Shown: positions 34,708-44,523 of the stretch, piece after piece
Position numbering within the stretch: position 1 is the stretch's first letter
Layout: each line of letters starts with the position of its first letter
Source of the DNA: Aquimixticola soesokkakensis
Lineage (GTDB): Bacteria > Pseudomonadota > Alphaproteobacteria > Rhodobacterales > Rhodobacteraceae
Reading direction: 5' to 3'
Length of the DNA stretch: 64,000 nucleotides
Assembly: GCF_900172375.1 (NCBI RefSeq)
Contig: NZ_FWFS01000007.1
Span: 62,001 to 126,000 of the forward strand
Position numbers and translations under genes: made by a program
Notes under the pieces: model-generated
The model's database searches: none
Told to the model about the DNA's origin: nothing
The model's input: the letters and a program-made list of their open reading frames with translations, nothing else

Positions 34708-34777
34708 CGGGCTGTAAAGGATGTTCTGGTCTACGTGAGGCATCAATCAGCCCTCATGTCTTTTTCGGGACCAGCCA

Positions 34778-36061
34778 ATGACCAAACCAGATACGATGGC
34801 GCAGTTTAGCACGCCGTCTTCGCACCGCAGCGCGCATGGCGAAGTGCCCTTTGCCATCGACGAAATCTTTTTCTCGCGCACCGACATGCGTGGTGTGATC
34901 CAGGCGGGCAACGATGTCTTCCAGCGGGTGTCGGGCTTTGGCTGGGATCACCTGATCGGCGCCCCCCATAAGGTCATCCGCCATGCGGATATGCCGTCTG
35001 GCGTGTTCCACATCCTTTGGGAGCGGATCAAGAAAGGGATTCCGACAGGCGCCTATGTGAAAAACTGCTCGGATGATGGCCGGTTCTACTGGGTCTATGC
35101 CGTGATTTCGCCCGTCGAGGGGGGCTATCTGTCGGTGCGCATCAAGCCAAGCACCGCTTTGGCCAAAACCATCGGCGCGGAATATAAAGCCTTTCGCAAA
35201 GCCGAGGTGGAGGGCGGGCTGAGCGCCGCACAAAGCGCGACAGCCATTCGCGCGCGCCTCGCCGAACTGGGCTATGCCAGCTATTCCGCCTTTAGTGCCG
35301 ATGCCTTGGCGCAGGAGCTGACGGCGCGGGACGCGGCGCTGGGGCGCGATGCGGATCGCCGCCTGTCCAGCCTGCGCGCCCTGGTCGAGCCGTTGCGCGC
35401 GTTGTGCGACGAGCAGCAGAAACTGTTCCTGAGTTTTGAGGCCATCCGCGGCATTCCCTCGAATATGCGCATCGTCGCGTCGCGGCTGGAACCCGCCGGG
35501 GGGCCGATTTCCGCGATTTCACAGAACTATCGTTTGATGTCGGGGGAAATTTCCAATCATCTCAAATCTTTCATGGCCAGCGGGAACGAGCGCGACATTT
35601 CCGAAGTGATGCTGGAACAGGTGCGTGGCGCGCTTTTCGTTCTGGCGACCGCACGCATTCAGCGCGAGGTTCGCGAGGATGGGCAGACCCAGCGCACCGG
35701 CGGGGACAATCCGATCGACTGGGACCGCGAAAATGCCATTCTGGGCGACATGCTAAACGATTATACCCTGAAAGCGGGGCGTGAGTTGCAATCGGTCACA
35801 GCCGATGTGCGCGCCCTAGTGCGCGCCACCCGGGACCTGCGCCAACTTGTAACAGGGCTTGATTCGATTCGGGTCCTGTGTCGGGTGGAAGCAGGGCGCT
35901 TGGGGACACAATCGGCGGCGCTTGCGCCGGTGATTGATCAACTGGATCGCTTTCACAAGGAAATCGACGCCAATCTCGAACGGATTCACGATATTGGCGA
36001 CCGGATTTCCAACCATATCGACAGCGCGCTTCCGCGCCGCATCAACGGCACCCTGCGCTAG
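34778..36061 (+). CDS. Aer-type PAS protein with degenerate chemoreceptor-like C-terminus
   Basis: 427 aa, cytoplasmic (no membrane segments). Residues 25-125 are an Aer-type PAS domain: the pieces GVIQAGNDVFQRVSG, IGAPHKVIRHADMP, AYVKN and YWVYAVISPV follow the aerotaxis-sensor pattern. The rest is helical. Around 220-255 (AIRGIPSNMRIVASRLEPAGGP) the spacing recalls the chemoreceptor signalling tip, but the conserved QTNLLALNAAIEAARAGE residues are mostly lost. It may be a redox or oxygen sensor that no longer couples to CheA/CheW in the usual way. An alternative start is Met7. Confidence 0.65.
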   Translation: MTKPDTMAQFSTPSSHRSAHGEVPFAIDEIFFSRTDMRGVIQAGNDVFQRVSGFGWDHLIGAPHKVIRHADMPSGVFHILWERIKKGIPTGAYVKNCSDDGRFYWVYAVISPVEGGYLSVRIKPSTALAKTIGAEYKAFRKAEVEGGLSAAQSATAIRARLAELGYASYSAFSADALAQELTARDAALGRDADRRLSSLRALVEPLRALCDEQQKLFLSFEAIRGIPSNMRIVASRLEPAGGPISAISQNYRLMSGEISNHLKSFMASGNERDISEVMLEQVRGALFVLATARIQREVREDGQTQRTGGDNPIDWDRENAILGDMLNDYTLKAGRELQSVTADVRALVRATRDLRQLVTGLDSIRVLCRVEAGRLGTQSAALAPVIDQLDRFHKEIDANLERIHDIGDRISNHIDSALPRRINGTLR

Positions 36062-36093
36062 AGCCGGGTTTCAGGCCGATTTCAGGCCCGGTT

Positions 36094-36690
36094 TCAGGGC
36101 TCTGCGGCGTTTGACTGCGCACCCTGCGCCACAAGCGCGTTGATCACCGCGCGGGCGTGCGGGGCGTTCCAGTCCGCCTCGCCGGTCATGCGCGCGACCT
36201 CATATCCCTGCGCGTCGATCAGGAGCGTCGCGGGCAGGCCCAAAACGGCCATCGAACGGGCCAGTTGGCCTTTCGGGTCGAGCAAGACCGGCAGGGTTTC
36301 CACGCCGGTCTCCTCGAAAAACCGCGTGATGGCGGGCAGGGCGTTGCGCCCCGTCGCAATGGGCACGACGGCCACTTCCGCGCCCATCTCGCGGGCCAGC
36401 GCGTCGAAGGTCGGCATTTCCTTGCGGCAGGGCGCGCACCACGTGGCCCAGAAATTGAGCACAACCACTTTGCCCGCATAGTCCGACAAAAACCGCTCTG
36501 TGCCGTCGGGATCTGTAAAGCTGAGGTCTGGCACGGCCTTGGGTGTTTCCAGAAAGCTCAACTTGCGCATCTCACCCACCCGAAGCGTCTCGATCTGCGC
36601 GGCGGGCAGGGGGGCAGTTTGGGCATGCGCGACATTTGCAGTAAGGCTCAGGGCCGTATAAAGGAGAGCAACTGTAAAATTCCTGATCAT
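36094..36690 (-). CDS. TlpA-family thiol-disulfide oxidoreductase
   Basis: 198 aa. Signal peptide or anchor of about 22 residues (ending AHA before QT), then a thioredoxin-fold domain with the active site WCAPC in [15 protein letters not shown] and the cis-Pro in [10 protein letters not shown]. TlpA/ResA-type proteins reduce disulfides in the periplasm, often for cytochrome c or oxidase assembly. The start at 36690 lies only 12 bp from the divergent argH start, so the promoter must lie inside argH. The ribosome-binding site is weak. Confidence 0.85.
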   Translation of the reverse strand: MIRNFTVALLYTALSLTANVAHAQTAPLPAAQIETLRVGEMRKLSFLETPKAVPDLSFTDPDGTERFLSDYAGKVVVLNFWATWCAPCRKEMPTFDALAREMGAEVAVVPIATGRNALPAITRFFEETGVETLPVLLDPKGQLARSMAVLGLPATLLIDAQGYEVARMTGEADWNAPHARAVINALVAQGAQSNAAEP

Positions 36691-36702
36691 CCGAGGGCGC
36701 CC

Positions 36703-38094
36703 ATGACTGACAAAAAATCCAACGCGATGTGGGGCGGTCGTTTTGCTGCCGGTCCGGATGCGATCATGGAGGCCATCAACGCCTCGATCGGATACGACAA
36801 GCGGCTCTACGGCCAGGACATCGCAGGTTCGCGCGCTCATGCGGCGATGCTGGCCGCACAAGGCATCATCACGGATAGCGATGCCCAGACCATTCGGGAA
36901 GGGCTTCTCACGGTTTTGTCAGAAATCGAGGGCGGCAGCTTTGAATTCTCCACGGCGCTCGAAGACATCCACATGAATGTCGAGGCGCGGCTGAAGGAAA
37001 TTATCGGCGAACCCGCTGGTCGCCTGCACACCGCCCGCTCGCGCAACGATCAGGTCGCGACCGATTTCAAACTCTGGACCCGCGATCAGGTCGACGGGGC
37101 GATTGCCGGTCTCGAGGCGCTGATCCGCGCGTTGATGGCGCAGGCCGAGGCGGGCGCGGATTGGGTGATGCCCGGATTTACCCACCTGCAAACGGCTCAG
37201 CCCGTCACATGGGGGCATCACATGATGGCCTATGTTGAAATGTTCGGCCGCGACATGTCACGATTTGCCGACGCGCGCGCACGGATGAACGAAAATCCGC
37301 TGGGCTCGGCCGCGCTCGCGGGCACGGGGTTCCCGATTGACCGCTTTGCGACCTCGGCGGCGCTGGGTTTTGACCGCCCGACGGCCAATTCGCTGGACGC
37401 CGTGGCGGACCGCGATTTCGCGCTGGAATTTTTGTCCTGTTGCTCGATCTCGGCGATGCACCTGTCGCGCTTTGCCGAAGAACTGGTGATCTGGTCCTCG
37501 GCGCAGTTCCGCTTTGTCGCGCTGTCGGACCGGTTTTCCACCGGCTCCTCGATCATGCCGCAAAAGAAGAACCCCGATGCGGCGGAATTGATCCGCGCCA
37601 AAATCGGCCGGATCATGGGCGCGATGGTCGCCCTGTTTACCGTAATGAAGGGCCTGCCGCTCGCCTATTCCAAAGACATGCAGGAAGACAAGGAACAGGT
37701 CTTTGACGCCGCAGACAACTTTATGCTCGCGCTGGCGGCGATGACCGGCATGGTGTCGGATATGACGGCGCAGGTGGACAACCTGCGCGCGGCGGCGGCA
37801 TCGGGTTTCTCGACCGCGACCGATCTTGCCGACTGGCTGGTGCGCGAAGCGGGCCTGCCGTTTCGAGATGCCCACCATGTCACCGGCACGCTGGTCGCAA
37901 TGGCCGAAAAACAGGGCTGCGATCTGCCCGACCTCAGCCTTGAGGACATGCAGTCGGTCAACGCCGCGATCACCAAAGGCATCTATTCTGTGCTGACGGT
38001 GGAAAATTCGGTCGCCTCGCGCGTCAGCTACGGCGGCACAGCCCCTGAACAAGTGCGCCTTCAAATCGCGCGCTGGAAGGAAATCCTGGGATGA
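36703..38094 (+). CDS. argH: Argininosuccinate lyase
   Basis: 463 aa, last step of arginine synthesis: argininosuccinate to arginine plus fumarate. The fumarase-superfamily signature [12 protein letters not shown] is at about residues 283-294; [12 protein letters not shown] supplies substrate contacts and HLQTAQPV the catalytic region. The ATG at 36703 follows GAGGG and gives the standard [14 protein letters not shown] start. Its stop overlaps a tiny lipoprotein gene by 4 bp. Confidence 0.96.
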   Translation: MTDKKSNAMWGGRFAAGPDAIMEAINASIGYDKRLYGQDIAGSRAHAAMLAAQGIITDSDAQTIREGLLTVLSEIEGGSFEFSTALEDIHMNVEARLKEIIGEPAGRLHTARSRNDQVATDFKLWTRDQVDGAIAGLEALIRALMAQAEAGADWVMPGFTHLQTAQPVTWGHHMMAYVEMFGRDMSRFADARARMNENPLGSAALAGTGFPIDRFATSAALGFDRPTANSLDAVADRDFALEFLSCCSISAMHLSRFAEELVIWSSAQFRFVALSDRFSTGSSIMPQKKNPDAAELIRAKIGRIMGAMVALFTVMKGLPLAYSKDMQEDKEQVFDAADNFMLALAAMTGMVSDMTAQVDNLRAAAASGFSTATDLADWLVREAGLPFRDAHHVTGTLVAMAEKQGCDLPDLSLEDMQSVNAAITKGIYSVLTVENSVASRVSYGGTAPEQVRLQIARWKEILG

Positions 38095-38258
38095 AACGTC
38101 TTGTGATCGCCTGCGCTTTGAGCCTTGGTCTGGCTGGCTGCGGGGCCGATGGCGCCCCGCAAAAGCCGACGATTTCCGCCAATTCGACGGTGGGGGTGAA
38201 CAGCAATTCCGGCCTGTTCACCGCCAATTCTATCGGCATCAGCATTCCGCTGAACTAG
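38091..38258 (+). CDS. Small putative lipoprotein downstream of argH
   Basis: 55 aa: [17 protein letters not shown] is a lipoprotein signal peptide with lipobox LAGC (Cys17). A 38-residue mature part rich in Asn, Ser and Gly follows, ending SIGISIPLN. The ATG overlaps the argH stop (ATGA), so translation is coupled to argH. It is below common gene-finder length limits. Similar short lipoproteins follow argH in relatives as far as I recall; the function is unknown. Confidence 0.75.
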   Translation: MKRLVIACALSLGLAGCGADGAPQKPTISANSTVGVNSNSGLFTANSIGISIPLN

Positions 38259-38277
38259 CCCGTCAGGACTGCGCGCT

Positions 38278-38592
38278 ATGATCTTGCGAAGCCTCTATTT
38301 GCTGCTGGCGCTTTGGGGCGCGATCCAGCCGATGCGCTATTTCATCGGCTGGCTGTCGCGCCATGACTGGTCGCTACAAAGTCTGATCGACGCGTGGTTT
38401 GCCACTGCGGCGACAACGGGGCTGATGTGGGATGCGACCATCGCGGCGGTGGCTTTGGTGGTTTGGGTGCTGGCCGAAACCTTTGTGCGCCGCAACTGGT
38501 CGGCGCTGGTGGTGATCCCGGTCACCTTTCTTATCGGGGTCGGCTGCGGCCTGCCTCTCTATCTCTTTCTCAGAACAAGGCCCGTGACCTGA
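38278..38592 (+). CDS. DUF2834-like small membrane protein
   Basis: 104 aa with three hydrophobic segments (about 3-22, 48-68 and 76-97), the DUF2834 layout (YLLLALWGAIQPMRYF at the start, then WxADxxAxxxALxxWVxAE-like DATIAAVALVVWVLAE). The function is unknown. Its stop overlaps the lysA ATG (TGATG), so it is coupled to lysine biosynthesis at least in expression. Confidence 0.72.
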   Translation: MILRSLYLLLALWGAIQPMRYFIGWLSRHDWSLQSLIDAWFATAATTGLMWDATIAAVALVVWVLAETFVRRNWSALVVIPVTFLIGVGCGLPLYLFLRTRPVT

Positions 38593-39857
38593 TGGACCAC
38601 TTTCTTTACCGCAACGGTGTGCTGCATGCCGAAGATGTCGCGATTCCCGAAATCGCTGCCGCCGTGGGGACGCCGTTCTACGTCTATTCCCGTGCAACGC
38701 TGGAACGCCATTTCCGCCTGTTCGACGAGGCGCTTGACGGCATGGACCACCTTGTCTGTTTCGCGATGAAGTCGAATTCGAACCAGGCGGTGCTGAAAAT
38801 CATCGGCGACCTCGGCGCAGGTGTGGATACCGTGTCGATCGGGGAATATCTGCGTGCCAAAGCCGCGGGCATTCCCGGAGAGCGGATCGTGTTTTCCGGC
38901 GTCGGCAAAACCCGCGAGGAAATGCGCATCGCTCTGGAAGGCGGCATCCGCCAGTTCAACGTCGAAAGCGAACCCGAGCTGCGCGCCCTCAACGAGGTGG
39001 CCCTGTCGCTGGGGGTCAAAGCCCCGATCGCGGTGCGGGTGAACCCCGATGTGGACGCCAAAACCCACGCAAAAATCGCGACCGGCAAATCCGAGAACAA
39101 ATTCGGCATCCCGATTGCCAAAGCCCGCGCGGTTTACGGTGAAGCGGCGGCGATGGCGGGAATCGAGGTGGTGGGCATCGACGTGCACATCGGCTCGCAG
39201 CTCACGCAGCTCGAGCCCTTCGAGCAGGCCTATCTCAAGGTTGCCGATCTCACCCGGGCCTTGCGCGCCGATGGTCACAATATCCGCCGTCTCGATCTGG
39301 GCGGGGGCCTCGGGATTCCCTACACCCGCTCCAACGAGGCCCCGCCATTGCCCGCGCAATACGGCGAGGTGATCAAACGCACCGTGGGCCATTTGGGCTG
39401 TGAAATCGAAATCGAACCGGGGCGCCTGATCGCGGGGAATGCGGGCATTCTGGTGTCCTCGGTGATCTACCTCAAAGAGGGGGAGGGGCGCGATTTCCTG
39501 ATCGTCGATGCGGCGATGAACGATCTTTTGCGCCCTGCGATGTATGACGCGCACCACGACATTGTTCCGGTGATCGAGGCACCTGCCGCCACCGAACAGG
39601 TGCCCTATGACGTGGTTGGACCGGTGTGTGAATCCGGTGATACTTTTGCCAAACAGCGGATGATGACGCCGCTTGGCGAAGAGGATCTGGTCGCGTTTCG
39701 CTCGGCCGGCGCCTACGGCGCGGTCATGGCGTCGGAATATAATTCGCGCCCCATGGTGCCCGAGGTTCTGGTCGATGGTGATCAATTCGCTGTCATCCGC
39801 GCCCGTCCGACCTATGAGGACATGATAAACCGCGATACCGTTCCAGAGTGGCTTTGA
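38592..39857 (+). CDS. lysA: Diaminopimelate decarboxylase
   Basis: 421 aa PLP enzyme making L-lysine from meso-diaminopimelate. PLP-Lys is in CFAMKSNSN, HIGSQ binds substrate, the phosphate loop is GGGLGI, EPGR follows, and the second-subunit Cys is in CESGDTF. The start is MDHFLYRNGVLHAED at 38592, overlapping the DUF2834 stop. The TIGR02302 gene follows after 91 bp, a common order in Rhodobacterales. Confidence 0.96.
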   Translation: MDHFLYRNGVLHAEDVAIPEIAAAVGTPFYVYSRATLERHFRLFDEALDGMDHLVCFAMKSNSNQAVLKIIGDLGAGVDTVSIGEYLRAKAAGIPGERIVFSGVGKTREEMRIALEGGIRQFNVESEPELRALNEVALSLGVKAPIAVRVNPDVDAKTHAKIATGKSENKFGIPIAKARAVYGEAAAMAGIEVVGIDVHIGSQLTQLEPFEQAYLKVADLTRALRADGHNIRRLDLGGGLGIPYTRSNEAPPLPAQYGEVIKRTVGHLGCEIEIEPGRLIAGNAGILVSSVIYLKEGEGRDFLIVDAAMNDLLRPAMYDAHHDIVPVIEAPAATEQVPYDVVGPVCESGDTFAKQRMMTPLGEEDLVAFRSAGAYGAVMASEYNSRPMVPEVLVDGDQFAVIRARPTYEDMINRDTVPEWL

Positions 39858-39948
39858 CGCCGGCGATTTGCGCCTTATCGTAAGTGGCAGGCCACCCTTG
39901 GTCCGATTGGCATCCGCGCGAGTGCGATGCGCCCGCGAAAGGCACTGA

Positions 39949-42558
39949 ATGACTGACGACCGCCGCCCTTCATTTCCGGCAGACGACGCCCGTCCTTTTG
40001 ATCCCTCGTTGGCACGCGCGTTGCGCTGGCCGCTGGGGCTGACCTTTGCGGGGCTTTGGGCCGAACGGCTGACGCGCGCCTTTTGGCCGTTGTGGAGCCT
40101 CGCCATCGTTTTGATTGCCTTGGCTTTGCTGGGTTTTTTCGCCGCATTGGGCAATATCGCGCTGTGGTTGGCGCTGGGCGTTGGGGTCTGCGCGCTGGGC
40201 GCGGCTCTTGTGGGCGGCATCTGGCGGTTTCAACGCCCCCTGCGGGCCGAGGCACTGGCGCGGGTCGATGCAACGCTCAAAGGGTATCCGCTGGCCACGC
40301 TGGCCGATGCGCAGGCAATTGGCGCGCAGGATGCGGCATCTGCGGCCGTGTGGCAGGCGCATCTGGCACGGATGCAGGCCCGCGCGCGCACGGCAAAACC
40401 GGTCGAGCCGGACCTGCGCCTGTCGGATCGCGACCCCTACTCCTTGCGCTATGTCGCGCTGACGGCGCTTGCCGTGGCGGTGTTGTTCGGCTCGCTGGAT
40501 CGTTTGGCGCAAACGGCTCTGCCCCAAGGCAACGGCGCGCGCGCGACCCTGTCCGGCCCGAGCTTTGAGGGCTGGATCGAGCCGCCCGCCTATACAGGCG
40601 CGCCAACGCGCTACCTCGCTGATATCACTGAGCAACCTGTCGCCGTCCCTGCCGCAAGCACGCTGACCCTGCGTCTCTATGGGGCGCCCGATGCGATCAC
40701 AGTGACACAGGATATCGCCGATGCGCCGCGTGACAGCCGCGAGGCGGTGCAAACCTATCGCATCGAGCGCGTCGGAACGGTGAGTGTGGGCGAGGAAAGC
40801 TGGACCTTTACGCTGACGCCCGATCTGGCCCCCCATATGGTCGCGATGGGCGCGCTCACGCGCAAACCGTCGGGTGAAATGGCGCTGCCCTATTCTGTCA
40901 GCGATGACTACGGGGTGACCCGTGTTCAGGCGCGGATCTCGCTTGATGTTGCGGCCGTGGACCGTCGCTACGGCTTTGAAATCGCCCCCGAGCCGCGCGA
41001 GGACCTCGTGCTGGACGTTGCCATGCCGATTTCGGGGGATCGTCGGGTCTTCGAAAGCGATTTTGTTGAAAACCTGGCCCAGCACCCGTGGTCCGGTCTG
41101 CCGGTGTCGGTCACTTTGACGGGGTTCGATGCGGGCGATCAGGCGGGCCGGTCCGAGCCTGTACACGGGATTTTGCCCGGACGGCGGTTTTTCGATCCGC
41201 TTGCAGGCGCGGTGATCGACGTGCGCCGCGAGGTGTTGTGGAACCGTGCCAATGCCCCGCGCGCCGCGCAGGTGCTGCGCGCGCTCAGCTACAAGCCCGA
41301 AGAGATTTTTGACGATATGTCGGTCTATTTGCGTCTGCGCTCGGCCGTGCGCCAGATCGAAGCCGAAGGCGCCAGCATGTCCGATGCCGTGCAAGCCGAT
41401 ATCGCGCAAGCCCTTTGGGACATCGCCGCCCAGCTGGAGGATGGCGAATTGGCCGACGCGCTTGAGCGTCTGCGCCGCGCGCAGGATCGCCTGTCCGAGG
41501 CCATTCGCGATGGCGCGACCGACGAAGAGATTGCGCAGCTGATGCAGGAATTGCGCGCGGCGATGGATGACTATGTCCAGCAACTGGCCGAGCAACAGGG
41601 CGAACAGGACCCGAGCGAAAGCGGCTCGGACAGCCAGATGACGATGAACGGCGATCAGGTGCAGGAGCTGATGGATCGCATTCAGGAGTTGATGGAGCAG
41701 GGGCGCATGGCCGAAGCGGCCGAGCTGATGGACGTTTTGCGCGAGCTGATGGAAAACATGCAGGTCGCGCAGGGGGCGGGCGGGCAAGGCGGGCAGGGGC
41801 AACAGGCGATGAACGATCTGGCTGAAACCCTGCGCGACCAGCAGGAATTGAACGACGATACCTTCTCGGATTTGCAAAACCAGTTTGGTCAGGGCACGCA
41901 GCCACAAGGGCAAACCGACGAACAGGGCAGCCCCCAAGGGCAGGGCCAGCCCCCCCAGGAGGGTGAGGGGCAGGGATCGTCACAAGGTCCGGGTGGCCAG
42001 TCGGGGGGCCAGTCGGGGGGGCAGTCGGGCGCACCGCAATCCCCGGGCGATCAGGGTGATCTGGGCGATACGCTGGCCGAGCGCCAGGACAGCTTGCGGC
42101 GCGAATTGAACCGCCAGTCAGGCAACCTTCCCGGGGCGGGCACTGCCGAAGGGGACGCGGCGCGCGATGCGTTGGAGCGTGCCGGGCGCGCGATGGATGA
42201 GGCACAACAGGCGCTGCGCGACGAGGATTACGCCGGCGCGCTGGACGGTCAGGCGCAAGCGATGGAGGCCTTGCGCGAGGGGATGCGCAGCCTTGGCGAA
42301 CAGCAGCAGGCGCAAAACCAGCAGCAGGGCGCGCAGGGGCAGGCGGGAGATCCATCCGCGCAGGGGCGCCAGCGCGATCCGCTGGGCCGAAGTGCCGGGG
42401 CTGCAGGGCAATTGGGCAGCGACGAAAACATGGTGCAAGACGAGGATGTCTACCGCCGCGCTCAGGATTTGCTGGATGAAATCCGCAAACGCGCGGGCGA
42501 GCGCGAGCGCCCGCAAGAGGAACTGGACTATCTCAAGCGGCTTTTGGACAGGTTCTAA
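39949..42558 (+). CDS. TIGR02302 (DUF4175) family membrane protein with Gln/Gly-rich region
   Basis: 869 aa. Two membrane segments near residues 45-90 and another near 165-185 anchor the protein; a large periplasmic part follows. Residues 480-640 are helical and acidic (coiled-coil-like repeats of Glu, Gln, Met and Leu). Residues 640-710 are low-complexity Gln/Gly/Ser, with GGQSGG repeats. The C-terminal 150 residues are helical again, with a Gln-rich stretch. The family is restricted mainly to alphaproteobacteria and has no known function. The start MTDDRRPSF lies after AGGCACTGA; the site is weak. Confidence 0.85.
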   Translation: MTDDRRPSFPADDARPFDPSLARALRWPLGLTFAGLWAERLTRAFWPLWSLAIVLIALALLGFFAALGNIALWLALGVGVCALGAALVGGIWRFQRPLRAEALARVDATLKGYPLATLADAQAIGAQDAASAAVWQAHLARMQARARTAKPVEPDLRLSDRDPYSLRYVALTALAVAVLFGSLDRLAQTALPQGNGARATLSGPSFEGWIEPPAYTGAPTRYLADITEQPVAVPAASTLTLRLYGAPDAITVTQDIADAPRDSREAVQTYRIERVGTVSVGEESWTFTLTPDLAPHMVAMGALTRKPSGEMALPYSVSDDYGVTRVQARISLDVAAVDRRYGFEIAPEPREDLVLDVAMPISGDRRVFESDFVENLAQHPWSGLPVSVTLTGFDAGDQAGRSEPVHGILPGRRFFDPLAGAVIDVRREVLWNRANAPRAAQVLRALSYKPEEIFDDMSVYLRLRSAVRQIEAEGASMSDAVQADIAQALWDIAAQLEDGELADALERLRRAQDRLSEAIRDGATDEEIAQLMQELRAAMDDYVQQLAEQQGEQDPSESGSDSQMTMNGDQVQELMDRIQELMEQGRMAEAAELMDVLRELMENMQVAQGAGGQGGQGQQAMNDLAETLRDQQELNDDTFSDLQNQFGQGTQPQGQTDEQGSPQGQGQPPQEGEGQGSSQGPGGQSGGQSGGQSGAPQSPGDQGDLGDTLAERQDSLRRELNRQSGNLPGAGTAEGDAARDALERAGRAMDEAQQALRDEDYAGALDGQAQAMEALREGMRSLGEQQQAQNQQQGAQGQAGDPSAQGRQRDPLGRSAGAAGQLGSDENMVQDEDVYRRAQDLLDEIRKRAGERERPQEELDYLKRLLDRF

Positions 42559-42654
42559 GGGGCGAAAATCCAAAAAGGCGGCCCGGGACGCTCGCCGCGC
42601 CCGCCCGCGCCAGAGCGGCTTTTACGCCGTCTGCGAGCGGTCAGGATACCAGTC

Positions 42655-43689
42655 TCATGCGCCGCCGGAAATCTGCGCCAGCATCAGGGACAGGCGCGAT
42701 GTTGCGGCCGTGAAAATCCCGTCGAGGCCCGCGCGCAGGCTGTTGATCGCGTTGACAAAGCCATCCAGCGCGGGGGTGAGCGCCGGCACGGCCTGGGCCA
42801 GCATCGGCGCCAGCAGATACAACACGAGCACCGCGACCACGAGGCCAAGGATCACCCCGAAGCCGAAGCGGAACCCTGCACGTTTGCCGCGCGCAATCAG
42901 CACCTCATCTTGCGCGACACTACCGTCATCCTCGCGCTCGGACGCAGAGCGCAGCGTCGAATTGATCTCTTCGATATCGGGCAACAGATCACGGCGCTTG
43001 CCGCTACTGCCCTGAACTTCGGGTTCGGGTTGCGGTTCGGGCGGATCGCTTGCGTCGGGTTGGCCGCGCAGGCGGGCCATGCGGGCGCGCAGAGCCGAGG
43101 ATTTCGATGTGCTCTCGCTTTCCTCCAGCCCTAACTCGGTCTGGGTTTCGAACGGGTTGCTATCGCCGCGCCGCGCGCGGGTCTCGAACTCGGCCTCTTC
43201 GCGCAGGATCGACAGGATGCTTTCGTCATGCTGGGTGCGGCGCGGGGCCGCTGCGCTGTCATCCTGAGCGGCGACAGCGGCGCTTACGGCAGCAGAGGGC
43301 GCGGCCCAGTCAGGCGCGTCTTGCGGCTCGGGGGGGCTTTCGGTCGGGCTTGCTGTCTCAGGCGCGGGCGTTGGCTCGGGGGCCGCGTCGTGCGGGCTTT
43401 CGGGCGGGGCTTGGGGGGCGTCAGCCGCCTCAGGGCCCTCGTCCCAATCCTCGGAGGGCTCGTGCGCGGGCGGGCGCGGCGCGTCCACAACATCAGCCGC
43501 AGAAGCGGCGTGCAGGTCCTCATCTGGCAGGGTAAAGCCCAGCTCAGCCGCAAGCTCTGCATCCTGGGATGCAGGCCGCTGGAACCAGGTGTTTCCGCAG
43601 TTGGAGCATTGTACGTCGCGCCCCGCATCAGGAATGACCTGCGCGTCCACTTCGTATTGCGCTCCACAGTTCGGACAAATTAGCCGCAT
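42655..43689 (-). CDS. MJ0042-type zinc-ribbon protein with membrane anchor
   Basis: 344 aa. The N-terminus is a zinc ribbon (CPNCGAQY and CSNCGNTWFQ, four Cys in the first 32 residues) of the MJ0042 family. A long acidic Pro/Ala/Glu-rich linker follows (about 40-240). A single membrane helix lies near 275-300 (FGVILGLVVAVLVLYLLA), with a short periplasmic tail. The combination suggests a membrane-tethered regulatory or assembly factor, but no role is known. It diverges from ftsE, as in related genomes. Confidence 0.78.
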   Translation of the reverse strand: MRLICPNCGAQYEVDAQVIPDAGRDVQCSNCGNTWFQRPASQDAELAAELGFTLPDEDLHAASAADVVDAPRPPAHEPSEDWDEGPEAADAPQAPPESPHDAAPEPTPAPETASPTESPPEPQDAPDWAAPSAAVSAAVAAQDDSAAAPRRTQHDESILSILREEAEFETRARRGDSNPFETQTELGLEESESTSKSSALRARMARLRGQPDASDPPEPQPEPEVQGSSGKRRDLLPDIEEINSTLRSASEREDDGSVAQDEVLIARGKRAGFRFGFGVILGLVVAVLVLYLLAPMLAQAVPALTPALDGFVNAINSLRAGLDGIFTAATSRLSLMLAQISGGA

Positions 43690-43851
43690 ATTCTCTCATC
43701 CCGGCGTTTCCCGCCTGTGCTAACGGGTTCTAAGCGCTCTTGTTTTCACAAGTGTTAATGAAACAGGCCCGATTGTCCACGCTTTTACAACCCGTCATTG
43801 CAACCCGCCCCTGCCTGAGGCAAAACTGTCGCGCAAGAACAGGGGACCGGT

Positions 43852-44523
43852 GTGATCGAGTTCAAAAATGTCGCCTACGGGTACGGCGGGGGGGATCTGC
43901 TGACGGGGATCGACCTGTCGCTGCAAGCGGGGTCCTTTCACTTCCTGACCGGCCCCTCGGGTTCGGGCAAAACAACCTTTCTCAAGATGTGCTATCGCGA
44001 GCTTTTGCCAAGTGCGGGGCGGCTGGATATTTTTGACCAGGACGTGCGCGAGATGTCGCGGGACGGCGTGGCGGATTTGCGCCGTCGCATCGGGGTCGTG
44101 CATCAGGATTGCCAGTTTCTCGACCACCTGAGTGTCGCGGAAAATGTCGCGCTGCCCCTGACCGTGGCGGGGCGGGCCGTGGATGGCGAGGATCTGATGG
44201 CGCTGCTCGGCTGGGTCGGTCTAAGCAAACAGGCCGATGCGTTACCACCCGAGCTGTCGGGGGGGGAACGCCAGCGGGCGGCCCTTGCGCGCGCGGTGAT
44301 CATGTCGCCCGAGGTGATCATTGCCGACGAACCCACCGGCAACGTCGATTGGGACATGTCGCAACGCCTGCTGACATTGTTGGTCGAGTTGAACCGCATG
44401 GGCAAAACCGTGTTGTTGGCGACCCATGACATGAACCTGATCCGCGTGGCCAAGCAACAGGTCGCGACCCGCGTGCTGCGCATTTCCAACCGCAGGTTGC
44501 AAGCGGCGGGAGCGGACCTATGA
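43852..44523 (+). CDS. ftsE: Cell-division ATP-binding protein FtsE
   Basis: 223 aa ABC ATPase. Walker A GPSGSGKTT is near residue 34, the signature is LSGGERQRA, Walker B is IIADEPTGNVD, and the switch His is in LLATHDMNL. With FtsX it relays division-site signals to cell-wall hydrolases. It starts with GTG at 43852, preceded by AGGGGA. Its stop overlaps the ftsX ATG. Confidence 0.92.
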   Translation: MIEFKNVAYGYGGGDLLTGIDLSLQAGSFHFLTGPSGSGKTTFLKMCYRELLPSAGRLDIFDQDVREMSRDGVADLRRRIGVVHQDCQFLDHLSVAENVALPLTVAGRAVDGEDLMALLGWVGLSKQADALPPELSGGERQRAALARAVIMSPEVIIADEPTGNVDWDMSQRLLTLLVELNRMGKTVLLATHDMNLIRVAKQQVATRVLRISNRRLQAAGADL

